A stretch of 64,000 bases of DNA from Phycisphaeraceae bacterium. Lineage in GTDB: Bacteria > Planctomycetota > Phycisphaerae > Phycisphaerales > UBA1924. Below are positions 1 to 8,753 of this stretch, in pieces (position 1 is the stretch's first letter; each line of letters opens with the position of its first letter). A program made the position numbers and the translations under genes. The stretch spans positions 124,001 to 188,000 of the forward strand of contig JAHBXE010000001.1 of NCBI GenBank assembly GCA_019636625.1, read 5' to 3'. Under the pieces are notes generated by a model. It saw nothing but the letters and a program-made list of their open reading frames with translations, made no database searches and was not told the DNA's origin.

Positions 1-1
1 T

Positions 2-631
2 CCGGATGGAACGACCATCGGGGAATCGGAAGTGGATGTGGCACAGGGTTTCGTTGGTGATATGGTCGACTCGCGCCTGATCCCAGATGTACGTGAAGCC
101 CCGTTTCCTTCCGCCGATGGTTCGGCGCTCTCGGAGTTCTTCGAGCGAGTCTGGCCCGCCGTAGATGTCAAGGATGAACACGCCGCGACGGGCCAGGGAG
201 CGATGCACGGAACGAAAGTAGCGGAGAAGCGTCGGGCGGTCCTTGAAGACCCAGTAACTGAAGTTGAGTGCGAGAATCAGGTCCATCGAGCCTGTGCCCG
301 GACCGGGAGAGAGGACGGAACGATTCAGGAGGGTCACGCGCTGGCGTGCATTCGCTGGGAGCTTGGCCAGGTGATGGGTCGCACCCCAGTCAAGCGTGGG
401 GCGATGGAGATCGAGCCCGACCGCTGTGTTGGAGCGTCTGCGGCGTACCCACTGGCACGCGATGGCGGCTGTGCCGCAGAAGTCCTCGCGGAGTCGGCTC
501 GCGGGACGGCCGTTCAGACGGCGGTACACGCGGTCGGCAAAGGCAGCCTCGTGATGCGGTGTCTGGACAGCCCGTTCGTAAAGAACGTGCTTGTGCGGCA
601 GTGGTTTGAGCTTTCGGGAAGGTTGAGCCAT
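2..631 (-). CDS. Class I SAM-dependent methyltransferase, C-terminus cut off by window edge
   Basis: The frame is open from an ATG at 631 to the window edge, giving 210 residues. After a short basic N-terminus it reads REDFCGTAAIACQW, a glycine-containing SAM-binding motif I of the LREDFCG variety. It then reads VGLDLHRPTLDWG (motif II acidic residue) and MDLILALNFSYWVFKD (motif IV region). This order is typical of small class I methyltransferases annotated only by fold, so the substrate cannot be named. The gene is divergent from ugd. I see neither a Shine-Dalgarno sequence nor a TANNNT box directly before the ATG. The C-terminal part lies outside the window. Confidence 0.8.
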   Translation of the reverse strand, partial: MAQPSRKLKPLPHKHVLYERAVQTPHHEAAFADRVYRRLNGRPASRLREDFCGTAAIACQWVRRRRSNTAVGLDLHRPTLDWGATHHLAKLPANARQRVTLLNRSVLSPGPGTGSMDLILALNFSYWVFKDRPTLLRYFRSVHRSLARRGVFILDIYGGPDSLEELRERRTIGGRKRGFTYIWDQARVDHITNETLCHIHFRFPDGRSIR

Positions 632-890
632 TTTCGATGGAAAGGGGGAGACGGGGGAGAAGGTAGTCAGATGAACACGGGAAAAGGGGCGTTGGGGGGA
701 GGGAAGGGGGGCCGCGGTTGGGGGAAAGGCAGGGGGCGGAGTGTACCGGGTGAACCCGGTTCGGGCGGCGGCCGTAGGGTGGCCGCGGGCTTCAGTGAGG
801 GATCGAAACAGCCGAGATTATCGGGTCGGTGCTTATAGTCCGCGCCCCGATCGGGAATCGAGCGGGGCTCACGTCGGTCAAGGAGCAGGT
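632..890. other. Intergenic region between divergent methyltransferase and ugd
   Basis: No gene is supported here. Bases about 640-740 are strikingly purine/G-rich on the + strand, with runs of five to seven G. A TATAGT hexamer at 834-839 is the likely -10 of the ugd promoter. The remainder shows no clear repeat or operator. Confidence 0.5.
834..839 (+). promoter_or_regulatory. -10-like box TATAGT for ugd
   Basis: TATAGT sits 51 nt before the ugd ATG. A start site about 7 nt downstream would give a leader of roughly 45 nt that includes the AGGAG ribosome-binding site at 880-884. No convincing -35 was seen. Confidence 0.5.
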
Positions 891-2237
891 ATGCGTCTCA
901 CAATGGTCGGAACGGGGTATGTCGGGCTGGTGACCGGTGTGTGCTTCTCGAACACGGGCAACCACGTGATCTGCCTGGACGTCGATGCCGGCAAGATCGA
1001 GAAGCTCAACAAGGGCGTATGCCCGATCTACGAGCCGGGACTGACGGAGCTGATGGAGCGGAATGTCGCGGCGGGCAGGCTCGAGTTCACGACGGACAAG
1101 AGCAAGGCGTACCGCGATGCGGACATGATCTTCATCTGCGTTGGAACGCCCAGTGATGAGCGAGGCCACACCGACCTGAAGTACGTGCACGGCGCGGCGG
1201 ACGATATCGCGGATGTGCTCAAGAGCCTGGGGCCGAAGCAGACGCCGAAGGTCATCGTGATGAAGAGCACGGTGCCCGTGGGCACAACGCTGGCGGTGAG
1301 GGATCGAATCCGAGCAAGGGTCGGGCCGGAGATTCCGTTCAGGGTCGCCGACAATCCGGAGTTTCTCAAAGAGGGCGCGGCGATCGATGACTTCAACAAG
1401 CCGGATCGCGTGGTGGTCGGCGTGGAGGATGAAGCGACAGGCAACGCGTTCAAGGACCTGTACGATCCATTTGTTCGAAACGGGCACCCGATCTACCTGA
1501 TGGACATTCTGTCGGCCGAGATGGTGAAGTACGCGAGCAACAACTTCCTCGCGACCAAGATCAGTTTCATCAACGAAATGGCCAACCTGTGCGAGGCGTA
1601 CGGGGCGGACATCAACCGTGTCCGCGAGGGAATGTGCAGCGACAAGCGGATCGGGAACGCGTTCCTCTACCCGGGGCTGGGCTACGGCGGCTCGTGCTTC
1701 CCGAAGGACACGCTCGCGTGCATCATGATGGGCGAGACGCGGGGGCTATCCGTCAGCGTTTCGAAGGCCGTTCACGACACGAACCAGAAGCAGCGGGACC
1801 GCTTCTTCGACAAGATCCAGGGGCACTTCAAGAGCCAGGGCGGCTTGTCGGGCAAGACGCTGGCCTTCTGGGGCATCGCGTTCAAGCCGAGGACGGACGA
1901 CATCCGCGAAGCCCCGGCGTTGACGCTCATGCGCAAGGCGCTGGGCTACGGCGCCCTCGTGCGAGGGTTCGATCCCGTGGCAAACGAGAACGCCCGCCGC
2001 GAACTCGGCTCCGGACCAGTGATCCTCGAAGACATGTACGAGGCGGCCAAGGGCGCCGATGCGCTGGTGATCAGCACGGACTGGGACGAGTTCAAGAGCC
2101 CGGACTTTGGTCGTCTGGCTCAGATCATGCGCGGGAAGGTGATCTTTGACGGTCGAAACCTGTACCGCCGGGGGCAACTCGGCGAGAAGGGTTTCTGGTA
2201 CTACTCCGTGGGCCGTGCGCCGGTGAAGCCGGCGTAA
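891..2237 (+). CDS. ugd: UDP-glucose 6-dehydrogenase
   Basis: This 448-residue cytoplasmic enzyme oxidises UDP-glucose to UDP-glucuronate with two NAD+, supplying uronic acids for capsule or exopolysaccharide. The N-terminal Rossmann motif GTGYVG is at residues 7-12. The central region carries NPEFLKEG, and the catalytic Cys269 lies in GYGGSCFPKD. The C-terminal UDP-binding domain includes FKPRTDDIRE. The ATG at 891 is chosen because AGGAG precedes it by 6 nt and the protein then begins directly at the beta-strand before the nucleotide loop. Upstream in-frame starts would add about 50 low-quality residues. Length matches the family. It stands alone here but probably serves the exopolysaccharide locus at 28-41 kb. 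Confidence 0.97.
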   Translation: MRLTMVGTGYVGLVTGVCFSNTGNHVICLDVDAGKIEKLNKGVCPIYEPGLTELMERNVAAGRLEFTTDKSKAYRDADMIFICVGTPSDERGHTDLKYVHGAADDIADVLKSLGPKQTPKVIVMKSTVPVGTTLAVRDRIRARVGPEIPFRVADNPEFLKEGAAIDDFNKPDRVVVGVEDEATGNAFKDLYDPFVRNGHPIYLMDILSAEMVKYASNNFLATKISFINEMANLCEAYGADINRVREGMCSDKRIGNAFLYPGLGYGGSCFPKDTLACIMMGETRGLSVSVSKAVHDTNQKQRDRFFDKIQGHFKSQGGLSGKTLAFWGIAFKPRTDDIREAPALTLMRKALGYGALVRGFDPVANENARRELGSGPVILEDMYEAAKGADALVISTDWDEFKSPDFGRLAQIMRGKVIFDGRNLYRRGQLGEKGFWYYSVGRAPVKPA

Positions 2238-2243
2238 GCCCCC

Positions 2244-2267
2244 GGATCAAACACATCGGCGTCAACC
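2244..2267 (+). repeat. Imperfect direct repeat, left copy
   Basis: A 24-nt segment beginning GGATCAAA and ending TCGGCGTCAACC lies just after ugd. It matches 20 of 24 positions of 3405-3428 in the same orientation, and the two copies bracket the lectin/dockerin gene. Function unknown. Confidence 0.5.
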
Positions 2268-2280
2268 GCAAAGTCGTGAC

Positions 2281-3324
2281 TCAGCTGCAGCCGCTGGCGT
2301 ACTTGTTCAGGAAGCACTGGAAGTCGTTCGCGGTCAGCAAGGGGCTCCCCGTGCTCCCGTCGCAGTTCGCGTACGTGTCGTTGGCGGCGTACTTGTTGAT
2401 GAAGCACTGGAAGTCGTTCGCGGTCAGCAGCGGGTTGCCGGTGCTGCCGTCGCAGTTGGCGTAACACGCCGGCCCCGCGGAAAGTTCAACGAGGGCGTAG
2501 ACCACGAGCGGCGGGCTGTTGCTGTTGTCATTCCAGAAGCCATTGCCGAACATCTCGACATAGTTCTCAATACCGCCGGAGTTGTTCGGCTCGCCGCCGC
2601 TCCAGTTGGTGTACGTGACGGGCTCGCCGCTGGTCCACACGAACGTTCCTTCGGACTTGACATCGTTGAGGCCGATCCAGGCACGCCGGTCAGCACCGTC
2701 AAACCCAAGCACGTTCGCGCGGACCCACTCGTTCTCCGCGGCATCGTTGATGGTGACGAGATGGCCGCCCATCGAAACCGCGGCGGCTCGGGCGGCGGTC
2801 CACGTGCCGGGGCCAAGCAGGAAGTATTCGTGCCCGTTGGCGGGATTGACGATCGGACCGGCAATGACGGCGCTGGCGACTTCGATGTTCCCGACGCCGA
2901 AGGCGGTCTGCGAGTAGCTGCCGAGCCGGATCATGTACGTCTGGCCTGCCACAGCGTTCCACGACACTTCCGTCTGCAGGGAACAGTTGTCGTCACTGCA
3001 CGCGACGATCTCCGGCCCCGTGGGGCAGCCGCAGCCCGCGTACACGGCCATCTTCGTGTCGAGAGAAGTCTGGGCGCAGGTGCGAACACGGGTTGGACCG
3101 CCCTGCGTCGCGGTCCAGCAGTACCACACATCGTTGTAGATCTGGTCATTCCCGAAGAACGCGCACAGCCCATCGGGCAGGCCGTCGGTCGTGGCCCCGT
3201 TGCTGTCGAACGCGAAGAAGCCGAAGCCTGATATGGCCGTCGGAGAGGTGCAGTTGTCGTTGGCCGGCTGCGCGACGGCAGCCCCGCAGAATGCGAGCAG
3301 AAAAGCGATGGGGGATCGGCGCAT
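2281..3324 (-). CDS. Secreted C-type-lectin-like protein with GC-terminal dockerin-like repeats
   Basis: A 347-residue exported protein. The start at 3324 is preceded by AAGGAGG at 7 nt and opens a Sec signal peptide (MRRSPIAFLLAFCGAAVAQ). The mature N-terminus begins PANDNC and forms a roughly 115-residue beta domain with many Cys, a type common in planctomycete secreted proteins. Residues about 155-285 resemble a C-type lectin domain: HEYFLL, WTAARAAA, GGHLVTINDAAENEWV, AWIGLND, FVWTSGEPV and NWSGGEPNN with the carbohydrate/Ca-type EPN. The last 60 residues are two dockerin-like Ca-loop repeats (YANCDGSTG, LTANDFQCF) ending in GCS. An extracellular carbohydrate-binding role is likely, but its partner is unknown. 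Confidence 0.85.
   Translation of the reverse strand: MRRSPIAFLLAFCGAAVAQPANDNCTSPTAISGFGFFAFDSNGATTDGLPDGLCAFFGNDQIYNDVWYCWTATQGGPTRVRTCAQTSLDTKMAVYAGCGCPTGPEIVACSDDNCSLQTEVSWNAVAGQTYMIRLGSYSQTAFGVGNIEVASAVIAGPIVNPANGHEYFLLGPGTWTAARAAAVSMGGHLVTINDAAENEWVRANVLGFDGADRRAWIGLNDVKSEGTFVWTSGEPVTYTNWSGGEPNNSGGIENYVEMFGNGFWNDNSNSPPLVVYALVELSAGPACYANCDGSTGNPLLTANDFQCFINKYAANDTYANCDGSTGSPLLTANDFQCFLNKYASGCS
2284..2466 (-). repeat. Tandem pair of dockerin-like repeat units (coding)
   Basis: Two units of about 93 nt each encode YANCDGSTG...LTANDFQCF. The sense-opposite core gaagcactggaagtcgtt occurs identically in both units and again twice at 8757-8943. Confidence 0.8.
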
Positions 3325-3372
3325 ACAACCTCCTTGACATCTCGGTGAAGTCCGCCATCCCACGAAGATACC

Positions 3373-3400
3373 AATGTACCAATCCCCGGTGCCGATGCAA
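3373..3400 (-). promoter_or_regulatory. Promoter of the lectin/dockerin gene
   Basis: Read on the minus strand, TTGCAT (3400-3395) and TACATT (3378-3373) are separated by 16 nt, a good sigma70-like pair. The predicted leader is about 42 nt and carries the AAGGAGG ribosome-binding site. Confidence 0.5.
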
Positions 3401-3404
3401 GGGG

Positions 3405-3428
3405 GGATCAAAGCAGTCGGCGTCAACC
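3405..3428 (+). repeat. Imperfect direct repeat, right copy
   Basis: This is the second copy of the 24-nt repeat at 2244-2267, differing only in four consecutive bases (positions 9-12). It lies between the start of the lectin/dockerin gene and the end of zwf. Confidence 0.5.
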
Positions 3429-3433
3429 CTCAT

Positions 3434-4975
3434 TCACTTCGGATTGTGCCATGCCCGTCCATCGCGGGCCAGCAGGGCATCGGCCGACGCCGGGCCCCAG
3501 GAACCGGGCGGATAGGTCTCGATAGACGCCCGCAAGGCCTCGCTTTCGAGGAGCGGCTGGCAGATCCGCCAACTCTTCTCAACCTCATCGCGGTGCTTGT
3601 ACAGCGTCCGATCCCCGCGCATCGCGTCGAGAATGAGAGGGCCGTAGGCCTCCACCTTCTCGCCCCCGAAGCGATCGAGGTAATCCAGGGCAAGATCAGC
3701 CGAATCGATACGGAGGCCCGCGCCGGGAACCTTCCCCTGCACCAGCAGTTCGATGCCCTCCGTGGGGGCGATGTTGATCGTGATGCGGTTGCCCGGATTG
3801 CGGTCCACCGCGTTGCCAAAGCGCTGGAAGAGGTTGATGGGTGGTCGCTTGAACTGGATGACAACCTCCGTCACCTTCGCGGCCAGTTTCTTCCCGCTCC
3901 GCAGGTAAAACGGCACGCCGGCCCACCGCCAGTTGTCGAACTCGACGCGCATCGCGGCGTACGTCTCCGTCCCGCGAGCGGGGTCCACGCCGTTCTCCTC
4001 GACATACGCGGGCTCCGACGCCGAGGCGCCGTATCGACCGAAGGCCGCCGCGTGAATGGCGTTCTCCACCGAGACGGTCTTGGCCGAGTTGAAGAGTTTG
4101 ATTTTCTCGCGCATGATCGCCGCGGCCTCGTACTCGCTCGGCGGTTCGATGGCGATCAGCGCGAGGACCTGGAGCAAGTGGCTCTGAACCATGTCCCGCA
4201 GGGCGCCGGCGGTGTCGTAAAAGTTCGCTGCCCGAGAGCCGACGCCGAGTGTCTCAATGGCGGTGACCTGCACATGATCCACGTAACTGCGGTTCCACAC
4301 CGGCTCGAATATCGTGTTGGCAAATCGCATCACCAGGCTGTTCTGCACCAGTTCTTTGCCGAGGTAGTGGTCGATGCGGTAAACAGCCTCTTCCTCAAAG
4401 ACGCGGCCGAGAGCCATGTTCAGCGATCGGGCCGAGTGCAGGTCGGTGCCGAAGGGTTTTTCGACAATGATCCGCTGCCACGGCGTTTCGGAGGGGTTGA
4501 GTGAGCACCAACGCTTGCCCTCCTCGACGAGTCCGGCCGAGCCGATGCAGGCGATGATGGGCTCGTAGAGGTGAGGGGAAACGGAAAGGTAGAAGAGCAG
4601 GTTGGGCATCCCGCCAGACTTGTTCAGCCGCCGCGCCCCGCCCACGGCCTTGATCTTCTCGATGAGGCCCGGGTAGGCGTCGATGCTGGCGCCGTCGCCC
4701 GGGTGGTAATGCAGGCACTTGGCGAAGGCTTCCCACCCGGCGGGGTCAAACGAAGCGGCGAACTGTTGCGCGGAATCACGCATCTTGTCGCGGAACTGCT
4801 GGTCGGTCATCGGCGTCCGCGAGACGCCGATGATCGCAAAGGGCTCGGGGAGTTCCCCGTGCGACCCGCCGCGAGAAAGCTCATACATGGCTGGAATGAG
4901 CTTGCGGTGGGTGAGGTCGCCCGAGGCGCCGAAGATGACCAGCACGCAGGGATCGGGCGTGGAGTGGGGGGTCAT
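3434..4975 (-). CDS. zwf: Glucose-6-phosphate 1-dehydrogenase
   Basis: A 513-residue cytoplasmic enzyme that oxidises glucose-6-phosphate to 6-phosphogluconolactone with NADP+ at the entry of the oxidative pentose-phosphate or Entner-Doudoroff route. The nucleotide fingerprint GASGDLTHRKL is at residues 16-26, EKPFGTDLHSA lies centrally, and the active-site signature is RIDHYLGKE. The C-terminal domain retains FYLRSGKKL and the family length. No pgl or gnd is adjacent. The ATG at 4975 lies 6 nt after a TAGCAT box, so the mRNA is predicted to start at or next to the ATG. thiE is divergent. Confidence 0.97.
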   Translation of the reverse strand: MTPHSTPDPCVLVIFGASGDLTHRKLIPAMYELSRGGSHGELPEPFAIIGVSRTPMTDQQFRDKMRDSAQQFAASFDPAGWEAFAKCLHYHPGDGASIDAYPGLIEKIKAVGGARRLNKSGGMPNLLFYLSVSPHLYEPIIACIGSAGLVEEGKRWCSLNPSETPWQRIIVEKPFGTDLHSARSLNMALGRVFEEEAVYRIDHYLGKELVQNSLVMRFANTIFEPVWNRSYVDHVQVTAIETLGVGSRAANFYDTAGALRDMVQSHLLQVLALIAIEPPSEYEAAAIMREKIKLFNSAKTVSVENAIHAAAFGRYGASASEPAYVEENGVDPARGTETYAAMRVEFDNWRWAGVPFYLRSGKKLAAKVTEVVIQFKRPPINLFQRFGNAVDRNPGNRITINIAPTEGIELLVQGKVPGAGLRIDSADLALDYLDRFGGEKVEAYGPLILDAMRGDRTLYKHRDEVEKSWRICQPLLESEALRASIETYPPGSWGPASADALLARDGRAWHNPK

Positions 4976-4981
4976 GCCCCC

Positions 4982-4987
4982 ATGCTA
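4982..4987 (-). promoter_or_regulatory. -10-like box TAGCAT for zwf (leaderless)
   Basis: On the minus strand TAGCAT ends 6 nt before the zwf ATG, which places the expected transcription start on the start codon. Confidence 0.45.
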
Positions 4988-5140
4988 TCGACCAACCCGA
5001 GGGTGTCGGTGGAGTCGGAAGCCCCGGATCCCAGTCCCAAGCCGCAACGCACCAGAACAAGGGGAGGCGACGCCGGGGGCCGCGCCGGCCCAGTTCAGAC
5101 CCTTGTTGAGCCGTGCGGTCGCAGGGCAGGGCCATCCATC

Positions 5141-5146
5141 TACCAT
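5141..5146 (+). promoter_or_regulatory. -10-like box TACCAT for thiE (leaderless)
   Basis: TACCAT ends 5 nt before the GTG at 5152. It supports that GTG as the thiE start and a leaderless transcript. Confidence 0.45.
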
Positions 5147-5151
5147 TGCCC

Positions 5152-6231
5152 GTGACCGAGCCAATTGGCCTGTACCGGATGATCGACGCCAATGCGAATC
5201 GCGTGCGGGAAGCGCTCCGCGTACTGGAAGATATCGCCCGCTTCGCGTTTGACGACGGCCCGCTGTCGCGCGAGCTCAAGGAGTTTCGGCATGAGTTCCA
5301 GGGGTCGCTGACGGGGCTGGATTCCGCCCGATTGCTCGCCGCAAGGGACACGAGCGGCGATGTCGGTACGAAAATCGCCACGGACAGGGAGATGGTGCGA
5401 GCGGACACGCGGGCGATCGCCGGTGCTGCCTGCGGGCGCTTGACAGAGGCCATGCGCTCGCTGGAAGAAGCCGCAAAGGGAGTGGGGGCCCCGGACGTAT
5501 CGGTCCGGATCGAGTCCCTCCGGTACCGGGCGTACGAACTGGAGCGCCGTGTGATGCTGGCACTTCCTGCGGGGAAAGGTCGGCAGTGGGGTCTCTGCGT
5601 CCTGTTGACCGAGTCGCTGTGCACACACCTGCCTTGGCTGGAAGTGGCGTGTCAGGCCGCCGCGGCGGGCGCGGCGTGCATTCAGCTTCGCGAGCCGGAA
5701 CTTGGCGATCGAGAACTGCTGTCGCGGGCGGAGCGGCTGAGGGAAGCGCTGCCGCGGGCGTGCGACTTGATCGTCAACAACCGTCCGGACATCGCGGTCC
5801 TCTCCGGGGCACAGGGTGTACACCTGGGGCAGACCGACACACCTCTCGAGCGTGTCCGCGAAGTCGTGGGCTCCCTGCTCGTCGGTGTCTCGACATCGTG
5901 CATGGAGGAGGCGCGGCGAGCAGCGCTCGGCGGGGCGGACTATTGCGGCGTCGGGCCGATGTTTGCCACGGCGACCAAGCGCAAGGATCGAATCGCAGGG
6001 CCCGAGTACCTTCGGGAATACCTCAGGGAACCCGCCACCGCGTCACGCCCGCACCTCGCCATCGGCGGCATCAACCTCGAGACGATTGGAGAACTGGTGC
6101 AGGCCGGGTGCCGCGGCATCGCCGTCTCTTCGGCGGTGTGCGGCGCGAGGAAGCCGGGCGACGTCTGCCGCGCCCTGATGGAAAGTTTGAATTCCGTCAC
6201 GGAGGGCCGGCCGCCCGCTCGTATTCCTTGA
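5152..6231 (+). CDS. thiE: Thiamine-phosphate synthase with N-terminal extension domain
   Basis: A 359-residue protein. The C-terminal ~200 residues are a ThiE TIM barrel, which joins HMP-PP and HET-P to thiamine phosphate. Visible motifs are IQLREPE, LIVNNRPDIA, GVHLGQTD, GADYCGVGPMF and AIGGINLETI. The first ~150 residues (RMIDANANRVREALRVLED, then a helical region with DTSGDVGTKI) match the extension domain known from cyanobacterial and some planctomycete ThiE proteins. It has been associated with ThiD-like or regulatory roles, but its reaction is not clear. The GTG start at 5152 is preferred over a GTG at 5113 because it begins just before the conserved domain and follows a TACCAT box. 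The 3' end overlaps the convergent kinase gene by 35 nt. Confidence 0.9.
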   Translation: MTEPIGLYRMIDANANRVREALRVLEDIARFAFDDGPLSRELKEFRHEFQGSLTGLDSARLLAARDTSGDVGTKIATDREMVRADTRAIAGAACGRLTEAMRSLEEAAKGVGAPDVSVRIESLRYRAYELERRVMLALPAGKGRQWGLCVLLTESLCTHLPWLEVACQAAAAGAACIQLREPELGDRELLSRAERLREALPRACDLIVNNRPDIAVLSGAQGVHLGQTDTPLERVREVVGSLLVGVSTSCMEEARRAALGGADYCGVGPMFATATKRKDRIAGPEYLREYLREPATASRPHLAIGGINLETIGELVQAGCRGIAVSSAVCGARKPGDVCRALMESLNSVTEGRPPARIP

Positions 6232-8704
6232 GGCGGGACTCCATTTCCTCGCGATAGCGCTGCTGCCCTTGGGGGAGAAGATCGACCGCCCGGCGTTGAC
6301 TCTTCGCGGCAGCGACGGGGTCTCCCGTCCGGGCCTGGGCCATGGCGAGCGTATCGAGATACTGCCAGAGGTTGTGCCCGCCAAGAGCCGTGTCGCGTTC
6401 GACCGCGCGCTGCGCCGCTTGCAGGGCCAGGGAAGGGTCGCGAAGGCGCTCCGGTTGAAGCGTGAGCAGGTACCAGCCGTAGGTGTTGAGGTCATCGGGC
6501 GTCGCGTTGTCGCCCTCGGCCGCGCGCCGGATGATGGGCAGGACTTCTTCCGCCAGGACGCTCGAGCGATCCGGCCAGTCGAGAACCTCGTACAACCCGA
6601 GCAAATCTCCGGCGATGCGAACGGTGTCGCCGTGCGAATCGCCCAGCACACGACGGGCCGCTGTCAGGGCGGCCAGCGTCTCACGCTCGGCGTCGTCCAT
6701 TCGGCCGGCGGCGCGAAGAAAGAGGCCGAGGAGAGAACGAGCGGCGATGGTCTGAGGGTGCGATTGCCCGAGCACGCGCTCACGGACTTCAAGAACGTGG
6801 CGGGCGAGGGTTCCTCCCTCCGAGACCTTCCCCGTTCGCCGATAGAGCCCGGCAAGGTTGTATTCCGCCAGCAGCGTGCGGGGATCTTCGGGTCCCCTGG
6901 TTCGCCTGAAGCCCTCCACGGCCTGGTTGAGAAGCGTCATCGCTTCCTCGAGGCGGCCGAGCTCCTCACACATGCTGGCGAGGTTGATCGAACAGCCGAG
7001 GGTCCGTTCGTGGTCGGGGCCGAGCAGATGGCGATAGCCGTCCACGACCTCGCGTTGAACGGAGGCGGCCGCCTCGATGTTGCCGCGCCGCGCCTGGATC
7101 AGCGCGATGTTGTTCCGCGCGCCGAGCGATCCGGATCGATTCCCGATCGAGGCAAACCCGGCGTCGGCCTGTTTGAACAACCTCTCTGCTTCATCAAGCC
7201 GGCCCTGGGCAAGACGCAGCGCCCCCAGATTGGATGTCAGCCGGAGCGTATCGGCGTGCGTCTCTCCCAGGACCCGCTTTCGAATCTCCAGCGCCCGCGG
7301 AAGTTGCTGATCTGCTTCAGCCAGAAGCCCGAGTGCAACGTACGCGTTCCCGATCGTGTGTCGGAGCCGGGCCTCGACGAGGGGCGCATCCGCGAACGCA
7401 GCGGACAGAGAGCCCGCGGAATGGTCCAGGATGGCGCGGACGGTGACGTCGCGGCCGCGGATACCTGGATCCACGGACTCGAGCATGTCCGAGAGGAACG
7501 TGGTGACTCGTTCGGCCTCATCCCGAGCCTTGACGGCGGCGTCCGCCTGGGACCTCGCGTTGGCGCGTTCATGAAGCGCCCATGAAAGGCCAACGCTCGT
7601 GCCGATCAGCCCGATGATCAGTGCGACGCCGATGCCCGCCGCCGCGGCGACGGCGCCGCGGTGCCGTCTGACAAACTTCCTGGCGCGGTAGCCGACGCTT
7701 GGCGGGCAGGCGAGCACGGGCTCATCGTTCAGGTACCGCTGGAGGTCCCGGCCGAGAGCGCCGGCGGAGTCGTAGCGCCGAGCTCGCTCCTTCTCGAGGC
7801 ACTTGAGGACGATCCAATCGAGATCCTCGCGAAGGCGGCGTGAGAGCGTCGTCTGGTCCGCATCCCTTCGCGGGCCGCTGGACGGCGCCTGTCCCAACGT
7901 GGTGACCCGCTCGCTCGGGCGCAGCGGCTGGGTCTCTTCGATGGTGCGCTGGATGTGTGCATAGCCGCCGCGACGAAGCTCGCGGGAATCCAGCGGTGGA
8001 ACGCCGGTGAGCAGTTCGTACAGGATGGCACCAAGGGAGTACACATCGGCGCGGGTGTCCACATCCATCAGCGACCCGCGGGCCTGCTCCGGCGACATGT
8101 ACTCCGGTGTGCCGATCATCTGACCCGCTTCGGTGACCATCGAAGCGTCGGTCAGTGGCCGGTGAAGCGCTTTGGCCACGCCAAAGTCAATGACCTTGGC
8201 GGTCGGTCTGCCATCGACCGTCGCCACCAGCACGTTGGCCGGTTTCAGGTCGCGGTGGATCACCCCCTTCATGTGGGCATGCTGCACCGCTTCGCAGACC
8301 TGCACCATCAGCGACACGCGATCTTCGACCGAAAGGCGACCTTCCCGGCAGAAGCGGTTGATCGGGGCGCCCGGCACCAGTTCCATGGCAAAGAAGGGGC
8401 GTCCAGATTCAGAAACGCCCGCATCAAAGACCTTCGCCACGCCCGGGTGGTCCATCATGGCCAGCGCCTGGCGTTCCGCTTCGAATCGTGCCAGCACCGC
8501 CCGGGAGTCCATCCCCGGCTTGATGACCTTCAAGGCCACGCGCCGCTGAATCGGCTGCTGCTGTTCCGCCAGGTAGACCTCGCCGAAGCCGCCTTCTCCC
8601 AGCAGGGAGACGACGCGGTAGCGTCCGATGAATTGATCGGCCGATGGACGGCCCGCCCCGGTCGACGGAGCGGGCGAATCGATGGTGGGTGAATCCTCGC
8701 TCAC
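6197..8704 (-). CDS. Membrane Ser/Thr protein kinase with C-terminal TPR domain
   Basis: An 835-residue Hanks-type kinase. The cytoplasmic kinase domain spans about residues 28-300. It shows the glycine loop GEGGFGEV (36-43), Lys59 in VALKVIK, the catalytic loop HRDLKPANV (Asp152), DFG Asp173 and YMSPEQARG. All key catalytic residues are present, so activity is expected. One transmembrane helix follows a basic KFVRRHRG at about 345-370. The rest is a long helical region of TPR-like repeats of the type that often follows planctomycete kinases (ALEIRKRVLGETHADTL and similar). Topology would place the TPRs outside the cytoplasm. The start is a GTG 9 nt after a TACAAT box. The gene stands alone, and its targets cannot be inferred. 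Confidence 0.95.
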   Translation of the reverse strand: MSEDSPTIDSPAPSTGAGRPSADQFIGRYRVVSLLGEGGFGEVYLAEQQQPIQRRVALKVIKPGMDSRAVLARFEAERQALAMMDHPGVAKVFDAGVSESGRPFFAMELVPGAPINRFCREGRLSVEDRVSLMVQVCEAVQHAHMKGVIHRDLKPANVLVATVDGRPTAKVIDFGVAKALHRPLTDASMVTEAGQMIGTPEYMSPEQARGSLMDVDTRADVYSLGAILYELLTGVPPLDSRELRRGGYAHIQRTIEETQPLRPSERVTTLGQAPSSGPRRDADQTTLSRRLREDLDWIVLKCLEKERARRYDSAGALGRDLQRYLNDEPVLACPPSVGYRARKFVRRHRGAVAAAAGIGVALIIGLIGTSVGLSWALHERANARSQADAAVKARDEAERVTTFLSDMLESVDPGIRGRDVTVRAILDHSAGSLSAAFADAPLVEARLRHTIGNAYVALGLLAEADQQLPRALEIRKRVLGETHADTLRLTSNLGALRLAQGRLDEAERLFKQADAGFASIGNRSGSLGARNNIALIQARRGNIEAAASVQREVVDGYRHLLGPDHERTLGCSINLASMCEELGRLEEAMTLLNQAVEGFRRTRGPEDPRTLLAEYNLAGLYRRTGKVSEGGTLARHVLEVRERVLGQSHPQTIAARSLLGLFLRAAGRMDDAERETLAALTAARRVLGDSHGDTVRIAGDLLGLYEVLDWPDRSSVLAEEVLPIIRRAAEGDNATPDDLNTYGWYLLTLQPERLRDPSLALQAAQRAVERDTALGGHNLWQYLDTLAMAQARTGDPVAAAKSQRRAVDLLPQGQQRYREEMESRLKEYERAAGPP

Positions 8705-8713
8705 AACGGGCGG

Positions 8714-8719
8714 ATTGTA
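8714..8719 (-). promoter_or_regulatory. -10-like box TACAAT for the kinase gene
   Basis: TACAAT on the minus strand ends 9 nt before the GTG start, predicting a leader of about 2 nt. Confidence 0.45.
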
Positions 8720-8753
8720 GAGGTCGTCCTACGCAGGTCGCGGACGAGATCCC

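Noticed and set aside
32..838. 268-residue + strand frame at the left edge
   Set aside because: Antisense of the truncated methyltransferase, whose minus-strand frame shows SAM-binding motifs.
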